Program-made: the position numbers and the translations under genes
Notes under the pieces: model-generated
Told to the model about the DNA's origin: nothing
The model's database searches: none
Seen by the model: the letters and a program-made list of their open reading frames with translations, nothing else
Source of the DNA: Acidobacteriota bacterium
GTDB lineage: Bacteria > Acidobacteriota > Vicinamibacteria > Vicinamibacterales > UBA2999
Direction: 5' to 3'
NCBI GenBank assembly: GCA_030697165.1
Contig: JAUYQQ010000001.1
Coordinates: 186,001-250,000 of the forward strand
DNA length: 64,000 bases
In this document: positions 59,055-64,000 of the stretch, piece after piece
Numbering within the stretch: position 1 is the stretch's first letter
How the letters are laid out: each line of letters begins with the position of its first letter

Positions 59055-60031
59055 GCCGCGCCATGCTCATGGTTTCGGTGGCGCTCGCCAGCTACGCGCT
59101 GCTCAGCAGCCTGGCCTCGCTCCTGGCAGTGGTCGCCTGGCAATGCGGCTGGCTCTCCCGCCAGAAATGGCCACCGGCCATCCGCGCGCGCCGTCTCGTC
59201 ATGCTCCGCGCCTTCCCCGTTGCGTCTGCGGGCATCATCGTCTCGTTATTGGTCATGCCGGCATTCGTCATGTTCGAGCCGGTGCGGACCACCGAGCCGG
59301 TCGGGCCTCTACTTATCGGCCTGGCGCTCGTCGGCCTCGCGCTGCTCGGGTCCGGTGTCGCGACCGCCGCCATCAGCGCCCTTGCCACCTGGCGCGTCGA
59401 GCGCCGCTGGCTGCGCGCGGCCAGGCCTCTTGATCTCGATCCGCCGGCCGGCGTTCCCGCCTACGCCGTTGACTCGTTCACGCCAATCGTGGCCCTGGTC
59501 GGCGTGTTCGCGCCGAAGCTGATGGCGGCGCGGACCATCATCGATGCCTGCGAACAAGACGAGTTGGCCAGGATCGTCGCGCACGAACGCGGCCACCTGC
59601 GCGCCAGGGACAACCTGAAGCGATGGTTGATGGCGTGCGCCCCCGACCTGCTGCGCTGGACCCCCGCGCACCACGCGATCGTCCTGGCTTGGGATGACGC
59701 CGCGGAAGATGCGGCCGACGATGTGGCGACGGCCGGCCACGAGAAGGCGCGGCTGGACCTGGCCGCGTTGCTGGTGAAAGTCGCGCGGCTGTCGGCCGGC
59801 CCGGGCTGGACCGCCGCGACCATCAGCCCCTTCATCGAGCGCGACCGCCTCGACCGCCGGGTCCGTCGCCTGCTCTCGTCCACGCAGAACGCCGATGCGC
59901 CCCGCCCAGCTCCGGCGCAAGCCCTCGTCCTTACCGCCATCGCCGGCGTCGTGTTGACGACCGCCGGCAGTCCGACGGCTATGAAGACCCTGTACGAAGC
60001 CGTCGAAGCCGTCGTCGCCTTCGGCCGTTAA
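59051..60031 (+). CDS. M56/BlaR1-like membrane metallopeptidase
   Basis: 326 residues with membrane helices at ~8-30, ~58-76, ~86-112 and near the C-terminus (~288-305). The zinc motif is HERGH (VAHERGHLRARDN) in the cytosolic segment, and a Gluzincin-type second site is likely in WDDAAEDAADDVA. There is no C-terminal penicillin-binding domain, so the trigger is not a beta-lactam in the classical sense. It probably cleaves the BlaI-like repressor. Confidence 0.9.
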   Translation: MSRAMLMVSVALASYALLSSLASLLAVVAWQCGWLSRQKWPPAIRARRLVMLRAFPVASAGIIVSLLVMPAFVMFEPVRTTEPVGPLLIGLALVGLALLGSGVATAAISALATWRVERRWLRAARPLDLDPPAGVPAYAVDSFTPIVALVGVFAPKLMAARTIIDACEQDELARIVAHERGHLRARDNLKRWLMACAPDLLRWTPAHHAIVLAWDDAAEDAADDVATAGHEKARLDLAALLVKVARLSAGPGWTAATISPFIERDRLDRRVRRLLSSTQNADAPRPAPAQALVLTAIAGVVLTTAGSPTAMKTLYEAVEAVVAFGR

Positions 60032-60032
60032 G

Positions 60033-60085
60033 CACCTTAGGCACCCCAGGCACCCTCTAGGCACCTTAGGCACCTTAGGCACCCT
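60033..60085. repeat. GGCACCTTAGGCACC tandem repeats
   Basis: About five imperfect 10-base units (AGGCACCTT, AGGCACCCC) starting at the base after the M56 stop. Complementary units lie at 51602-51636. Confidence 0.85.
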
Positions 60086-60093
60086 GTCTCTGT

Positions 60094-60109
60094 CTACTAG
60101 CACTGGTAG
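60094..60109. promoter_or_regulatory. BlaI-type operator candidate upstream of the TonB receptor
   Basis: CTACTAGCACTGGTAG, an imperfect dyad with CTAC/GTAG half-sites (12 of 16 positions symmetric), 35 bases before the TonB receptor start. It resembles the TACA/TGTA-type operators of the BlaI family. A TATTGT that could be a -10 lies at 60127-60132. Confidence 0.5.
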
Positions 60110-60143
60110 TAAGACGAGCGCGTTCGTATTGTCGTGAAGTCCT

Positions 60144-62327
60144 ATGTACCTTCGGTTTCTGCTGGTCCTGGCGATCCTGGCCCTGCCCTCATCGGCCTTC
60201 GCGATGAAGGGGCGAGTGGTGGACCAACAGGGCCGTCCGGTAGCCAATGCCACGGTCTCGGTGCTCGGCCGCCCCGGCGAAGCGATTACCGACGCGGATG
60301 GCCGTTTCGAGTGGCAGCCCGATCCGCCGACCCCCTTCGAGGTGCTGGTCATCGACAAGGCGGGGTCGTACTCGCGACCCGTGTTGATCGAGACGGTGGT
60401 GCCCGGGCAGGAAGTGCTGATCACGATCGCGCCGTTGCTGAGCGAGTCGGTCACGGTCACCGGCTCGGCGCCCAGTATTGAAGCCACGCCGGCCGCGGCG
60501 ACGACGAGCGTGAGCGGCCGCGACGTGTCGGTGCGCCAGCCGGCCAACCTGATGCAGGCGATCGAGAACGTCGCCGGCGTCAACCAGGTTTCCGAGGGCC
60601 AGGCCGCGGTGCCCGCCATTCGCGGACTGGCGCGCGGCCGTACGCTGATCCTGATCGACGGCGCCCGGGTCAGTTCCGAGCGCCGCGCCGGGGCCAGCGC
60701 GACATTCCTGGATCCGTCGCTGGTCGAGGGCGTGGACGTGGCGCGGGGACCGGGTTCGGTCGCCTACGGCTCCGACGCGTTTGGCGGGGTGATCTCGGTG
60801 CGCACCAGGCGCGTGCCGCCCGGCTCGCCGTGGGCGGCGCAGTTTTCGGGCACGGCCGGCACCGGGGTGCCGGAACTGCGCGCTTCGGTCGAAGTGTCGA
60901 AGGGCTTCGCCCACGGCGGCGTGCTGATGGCGGCGCACGTGCGCGAGGCCGATGATTGGAACAGCCCCCAGGGCGAGGTCTTCAACTCCGGGTTCTCCGA
61001 TCGCGGGTTCATGGTCCGCGCCGAGCAGCAAGCCAGAGGCGGAGTGCTGAGCGCGGGATGGCAAAGCGATTTCGGCCGTGACATCGAGCGGCCGCGGGAC
61101 AACTCGCAGGCCGTCCGGTTCTACTACCCGGCCGAGGACTCGCATCGCTTCACCGCCGGCTACGAAGCGCGCGAGATCGCAGGGTTCCAGCGGCTGGGCG
61201 TCACCACCTTCGTCGGCAACCACGCCCAGGTCACCGACCAGGATCGGTTCGCGACCGCCACGACCGTCCGCACCATCGAGCGAGCCGACGTGACCGCGAA
61301 CGACTTCCAGGTGCGGGGCTTTGGCGAGCGGCTGTTCGGCACGTCGCGGTTCGAGATCGGGCTGGACGTCAACGGCCGTGCCGGCCTGCATGCCATCGAC
61401 GACTTCATCACCTACAACCTGGCGGGCGAGGTGGTCAGCACGCACCCGAGAGTCTCGATCGACTCGGCGCGGCGCACCGACACGGGCGCGTACGCCTCGA
61501 TCGACTCGGCGCTCAGCAGCGTGCTCGCCGTCGGCGCCGGCGTGCGCGGCGACTACGTGACGACCAGGAACGAAGGCGGCTACTTCGGCGATCACCGCAC
61601 CAGCAACGGCGCCTTCTCCGGCTTTGCGTCGGCCACGCTCGGCAGCTTCCGGGGAATCAGCCTCACCGGCCAGATTGCGCGGGGCTTCCGCGACCCGGTC
61701 CTGTCGGACCGCTACTACCGCGGGCCGACCGGGCGTGGCTACATCACCGGCAACCCCGAACTGGATCCGGAAACCAGCATCCAGGGCGACCTCGCGCTGC
61801 GCTATGTCGCACCCAGGTTCCGGCTGGCGACCTACTACTACGATTACCGCATCCACGACCTGATCGAACGCTACGCGACCTCGTCCGACGACTTCTTCTT
61901 CCGCAATCGCGGCAGCGCCCGCATCCGCGGGTTCGAGGTCGAAGGCCAGGCCGAGATCGGCGCCGGCCTCTCTCTCGAACTGGCGACCCAGGTAGCCGAA
62001 GGGCGTGCGCTGGACGACGACGCCTACCTGGACGACATCTCGCCGACCAACATCTCCGCCGTGCTTCGCCGGCAGTTTGGCGCAGGGGCATTTGGGCAGG
62101 TGCGGGTCGCCTACTTTTCAGACGACGAGCACACCGGTCCGACCGAGCGCCGCGTCCCGGGCTACACGCTGCTCGACGCCGCGGCCGGCTTCCGGGTGGC
62201 GAAGCCGCTCGAGTTGCGTCTCCAGGCCCGCAACCTGCTCAACCAGGAGTACTATGCAAGCCAGGACGTGCGCGCGGTGCTGGCGCCCGGCCGGTCGGCT
62301 TCGCTAATTGCAGCGGTCAAGTTCTAG
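60144..62327 (+). CDS. TonB-dependent receptor with N-terminal carboxypeptidase-regulatory-like domain
   Basis: 727 residues. A signal peptide (LVLAILALPSSAFA) precedes a carboxypeptidase-regulatory-like domain (~22-95: GRVVDQQGRPVANATVSVLGR), then the plug (IENVAGVNQVSEGQAAVPAIRGL, GSVAYGSDAFGGVISV) and a beta-barrel ending in an aromatic residue (IAAVKF), with NLLNQEYYASQ near the end. It takes up a ligand across the outer membrane. The operator-like dyad and adjacent PepSY gene suggest metal or siderophore uptake; that is inference. Confidence 0.94.
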   Translation: MYLRFLLVLAILALPSSAFAMKGRVVDQQGRPVANATVSVLGRPGEAITDADGRFEWQPDPPTPFEVLVIDKAGSYSRPVLIETVVPGQEVLITIAPLLSESVTVTGSAPSIEATPAAATTSVSGRDVSVRQPANLMQAIENVAGVNQVSEGQAAVPAIRGLARGRTLILIDGARVSSERRAGASATFLDPSLVEGVDVARGPGSVAYGSDAFGGVISVRTRRVPPGSPWAAQFSGTAGTGVPELRASVEVSKGFAHGGVLMAAHVREADDWNSPQGEVFNSGFSDRGFMVRAEQQARGGVLSAGWQSDFGRDIERPRDNSQAVRFYYPAEDSHRFTAGYEAREIAGFQRLGVTTFVGNHAQVTDQDRFATATTVRTIERADVTANDFQVRGFGERLFGTSRFEIGLDVNGRAGLHAIDDFITYNLAGEVVSTHPRVSIDSARRTDTGAYASIDSALSSVLAVGAGVRGDYVTTRNEGGYFGDHRTSNGAFSGFASATLGSFRGISLTGQIARGFRDPVLSDRYYRGPTGRGYITGNPELDPETSIQGDLALRYVAPRFRLATYYYDYRIHDLIERYATSSDDFFFRNRGSARIRGFEVEGQAEIGAGLSLELATQVAEGRALDDDAYLDDISPTNISAVLRRQFGAGAFGQVRVAYFSDDEHTGPTERRVPGYTLLDAAAGFRVAKPLELRLQARNLLNQEYYASQDVRAVLAPGRSASLIAAVKF

Positions 62328-62330
62328 CGC

Positions 62331-62873
62331 GTGTCATTCAACGTCCTCAACCGTAAGGTCCACTACTGGATTGGCTTCGGCGCCGCGCTGCCGGTGCTCG
62401 TGATGATCCTGAGCGGGCTCCTGTTACAGGCCAAGAAGCAGTCCACGTGGGTGCAGCCGGCCGAGAGGCGCGGCACCGGCGCGAGCCCGGCGATCGATTT
62501 CGCGGCCATCCTCGCAGCGGTCAAGACGGTGCCCGGGATGCACGTGCAATCGTGGGACGACGTGAACCGGATGGATGTGCGCATTGCCAGGGGCGTCGCG
62601 AAAGTCTGGTTGATGAACGGCTACGAGGTGCAGGTCGACACCGGCACCGGCGCCGTGCTGCAGACCGCCTATCGCCGATCGGACATCATCGAGTCGATCC
62701 ACGACGGCTCGTTCTTCGGCGGCGACTGGACCAAGCTCGGCATCTTCCTGCCCGCCGGCATCGTCGTGCTGCTGTTGTGGATCAGCGGAATGTGGATGTG
62801 GTGGGTGCCCTATGCCGGCAAGCGGCGACTCAGGGCCGAGCGCGCTAAATCGTCACGGCCTTCTCGACGATGA
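62331..62873 (+). CDS. PepSY-associated membrane protein
   Basis: 180 residues from GTG 62331, three bases after the receptor stop. Helices at ~11-31 (YWIGFGAALPVLVMILSGLLL) and ~138-158 (GIFLPAGIVVLLLWISGMW) bound a periplasmic PepSY-like stretch. IESIHDGSFFGGDWTK matches PepSY-TM reductases that work with TonB siderophore receptors. It is much shorter than full PepSY-TM proteins. Its last 29 bases overlap the convergent queD. Confidence 0.82.
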   Translation: MSFNVLNRKVHYWIGFGAALPVLVMILSGLLLQAKKQSTWVQPAERRGTGASPAIDFAAILAAVKTVPGMHVQSWDDVNRMDVRIARGVAKVWLMNGYEVQVDTGTGAVLQTAYRRSDIIESIHDGSFFGGDWTKLGIFLPAGIVVLLLWISGMWMWWVPYAGKRRLRAERAKSSRPSRR

Positions 62874-63282
62874 AGGTGTTGTTCTCGGTTTCCTGGATGG
62901 TCACCTCGATCGTGTAGCAAATGGCCCTGCCGGGATACTGCGTCCGGATGAGCGCCTCGACGCCGTCGAAGACGTGGTGCGCGACGTTCTCGACGCTGGG
63001 TCCCTTGCCCTTCAGCATCACGATCCCCTCCGGCTCGAACAGGCCGGCGTCGAGGAACGCTGTATCCTGGGCGGTGATCAGCATCTTGTGGTCGAGCGCG
63101 CGCATCACGTTCTTGATGTCACCGAAGTCGATCGACATGTCGAGGTCGTTGCGGGGAAACTCCTCCGTCGCCACCACCACTTTGCCCTGCCAGGTGTGGC
63201 CGTGGACGAACCGGCACTTGCCGGGGTACCCCAGCTGGCGGTGGCCCGCATGGAACTTGGCGGTGACGATGATTTTCTCCAT
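62845..63282 (-). CDS. queD: 6-carboxytetrahydropterin synthase QueD-like
   Basis: 145 residues. KFHAGHR and KCRFVHGHTW provide zinc histidines and the catalytic Cys, followed by MSIDFGDIKNVMRALDHKML and PSVENVAHHVFDG. It makes 6-carboxy-tetrahydropterin from 7,8-dihydroneopterin triphosphate in 7-deazaguanine (queuosine) synthesis. It has no queuosine partner gene in the window. Its 3-prime end overlaps the PepSY gene by 29 bases. Confidence 0.93.
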   Translation of the reverse strand: MEKIIVTAKFHAGHRQLGYPGKCRFVHGHTWQGKVVVATEEFPRNDLDMSIDFGDIKNVMRALDHKMLITAQDTAFLDAGLFEPEGIVMLKGKGPSVENVAHHVFDGVEALIRTQYPGRAICYTIEVTIQETENNTFIVEKAVTI

Positions 63283-63304
63283 TGCTGATTCGATTATGGT
63301 CTAT

Positions 63305-63413
63305 CACGGGGGTTCAAGCACGGGGGTTCAATCACGACGGTTCAAGCACGGGGGTTCAATCACGACGGTTCAATCACGACGGTTCAATCACGACGGTTCA
63401 AGCACGGTGGTTC
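63305..63413. repeat. 14-base direct repeat array, downstream side of the four-helix-bundle gene
   Basis: Eight units of CACGGGGGTTCAA(G/T) or CACGACGGTTCAA(G/T) in perfect 14-base register (63305, 63319, 63333, 63347, 63361, 63375, 63389, 63403 partial). The stop of the four-helix gene lies in the seventh unit. The units are inverted relative to the array at 63824-63906. Confidence 0.97.
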
Positions 63414-63793
63414 TTTTTGGCTTTCTGTTTTGCTGCCGCCGATCGTAGGTAGACCTGCAGGCTAGTGATGGCGGAGCGGCAGCGAGCGCCTTTTAGGATG
63501 AGGGGACCGACCAACGCCGCTGGGAAGTAGCTACTCTCTACCCCGTCTCGTAAGTGGTTCTCCGTCTCGTCCAGTGAGCCGCGAGCGATGCTCAAGAACC
63601 TGGCGAAGTCGCCGGGGTCATAGCGGCCAAACCCTTCGGCAATATTGCTGGCAATTGACCGGCTCGAATCATTCAACTGTTCGCAGAATCTGCGATCTCG
63701 AGACGCCGGACCGGACTTGGTCAGCTTGAGCACCTGCTCACGAAGCTCGAAGGCAAGTTGCCATGCCACCAGTTCCCGAAAGTGCTTGGCCAT
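63398..63793 (-). CDS. Four-helix-bundle protein (23S rRNA intervening sequence protein family)
   Basis: 131 residues from ATG 63793 (a longer frame goes through the upstream repeat array and is not conserved). HFRELVAWQLAFELREQV, FCEQLNDSSRSIASNIAEGF and FLSIARGSLDETENHL are the hallmark helices of the S23/Avd-like four-helix-bundle family, whose members bind nucleic acid or form pentamers. The last residues (NHRA) and the TGA are encoded by a 14-base repeat. The gene sits between inverted repeat arrays and was probably acquired as a unit. Confidence 0.92.
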   Translation of the reverse strand: MAKHFRELVAWQLAFELREQVLKLTKSGPASRDRRFCEQLNDSSRSIASNIAEGFGRYDPGDFARFLSIARGSLDETENHLRDGVESSYFPAALVGPLILKGARCRSAITSLQVYLRSAAAKQKAKKNHRA

Positions 63794-63823
63794 GCCCCGC
63801 GACGGGAGCACAAACAGTGCCAA

Positions 63824-63906
63824 CGAACCTTCGTGGTAGAACCTTCGTGGTTGAACCCCCGTGGTTGAACCCCCGTAGTTGAACCCCCGTGGTTGAACCC
63901 CCGTGG
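63824..63906. repeat. 14-base direct repeat array, upstream side of the four-helix-bundle gene
   Basis: About six units of TTGAACCCCCGTGG or TAGAACCTTCGTGG in 14-base register (63824, 63838, 63851, 63865, 63879, 63893). These are the reverse complement of the array at 63305-63413. The array ends six bases before the permease stop. Confidence 0.95.
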
Positions 63907-63911
63907 TTGAA

Positions 63912-64000
63912 CTACTCGTATCGCAGCGCACTCATGGGATCGATCCTCGACGCGCGCATGGCCGGAATGAATCCCGCGCCCATGGCCACCAGGGCGAGGG
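63912..64000 (-). CDS. MacB/FtsX-type ABC transporter permease, C-terminal end
   Basis: 29 codons enter from the right edge: LALVAMGAGFIPAMRASRIDPMSALRYE then TAG. The PAxRASRIDPMxALRYE tail closes the last cytoplasmic segment of MacB-like and orphan permeases abundant in Acidobacteriota. The stop is six bases from the repeat array. The rest lies outside the window. Confidence 0.82.
   Translation of the reverse strand, partial: LALVAMGAGFIPAMRASRIDPMSALRYE

Noticed and set aside
63305-63906. CRISPR array
   Set aside because: The 14-base units are contiguous with no unique spacers, occur inverted on both sides of a gene, and no cas gene is near.
63794-63931. N-terminal extension of the four-helix-bundle protein through the repeat array
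   Set aside because: The added residues merely translate the 14-base units (TTGVQPRG pattern) and the family begins at HFRELVAW.

Overview
This G+C-rich window comes from a Gram-negative bacterium with a lipid A / heptose-core envelope. It carries LPS core genes (waaA, lpxK, an lpxL-type acyltransferase, waaF, waaC, gmhB, the split rfaE pair), a carboxypeptidase-regulatory-domain TonB receptor, a BlaI/M56 pair, DUF4159 and DUF3014 proteins, an M28 peptidase with a secretion signal, and the C-terminal tail of a MacB/FtsX-type permease. The mix is most like Acidobacteriota (Vicinamibacteria-like); this placement is inference from gene content, not a search result. Gene density is high and operons are tight, with many 4-base ATGA or GTGA overlaps.

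Layout. 1-9.7 kb: a leftward surface-sugar operon (SDR, transketolase, aldehyde dehydrogenase, NeuC-like epimerase, NeuA-like CMP-sugar synthetase, EPS-type MarR regulator, two NAD-dependent epimerases, FAD oxidoreductase). It is led by a promoter with near-perfect 15-base palindromes. 9.8-16.2 kb: leftward holB-pdxA-smpB-rmlD-2-hydroxyacid dehydrogenase-rmlA-epimerase operon. 16.3-16.6 kb: tRNA-Val and tRNA-Asp. 16.8-20.3 kb: flavodoxin-like gene divergent from egtB-egtD (ergothioneine). 20.3-29.1 kb: secreted DUF1554-like protein, then a leftward ADP-heptose/lipid A/Kdo operon. 29.2-32.8 kb: rightward gap-pgk-tpiA-secG and tRNA-Leu. 33-34.2 kb: GIY-YIG nuclease convergent with a glycoside-hydrolase-like gene. 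34.3-42.6 kb: solute-binding lipoprotein, response regulator, histidine kinase, HtrA protease, pseudouridine synthase, amidase, DUF3014. 42.8-47.8 kb: leftward gnd-zwf-glucosidase. 47.9-58.5 kb: formylglycine-generating enzyme, DUF4159, B12/radical-SAM protein, M28 peptidase, RRM protein with a small basic partner, sensor kinase, HAD phosphatase, MFS/spermidine-synthase fusion. 58.6-62.9 kb: BlaI, M56 peptidase, TonB receptor, PepSY protein. 62.8-64 kb: QueD, a four-helix-bundle gene between inverted repeat arrays, and the permease tail.

The striking theme is the repeat content. At least ten short repeat families occupy almost every spacer of about 60 bases or more, usually starting within a few bases of a stop codon. 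Several enter genes: an 18-base modular unit ending in a hairpin is in frame inside the heptose kinase gene and forms the C-terminus of pdxA; 7-base tandem repeats (GGGATCA or GGGAGTC) are in frame inside waaF and lpxK and end neuA; hairpins with a CTTTAG/CTAAAG core supply the stop codons of the heptose kinase gene and gmhB; a palindrome with GGGGCCTGGCACGGTTAC arms forms the 5-prime ends of pdxA and a pseudouridine synthase gene. A tRNA-adjacent element occurs after the CCA of two tRNA genes with stems that changed but stayed paired. The strongest candidate for a repeat-plus-protein system is the four-helix-bundle gene bracketed by inverted 14-base repeat arrays.
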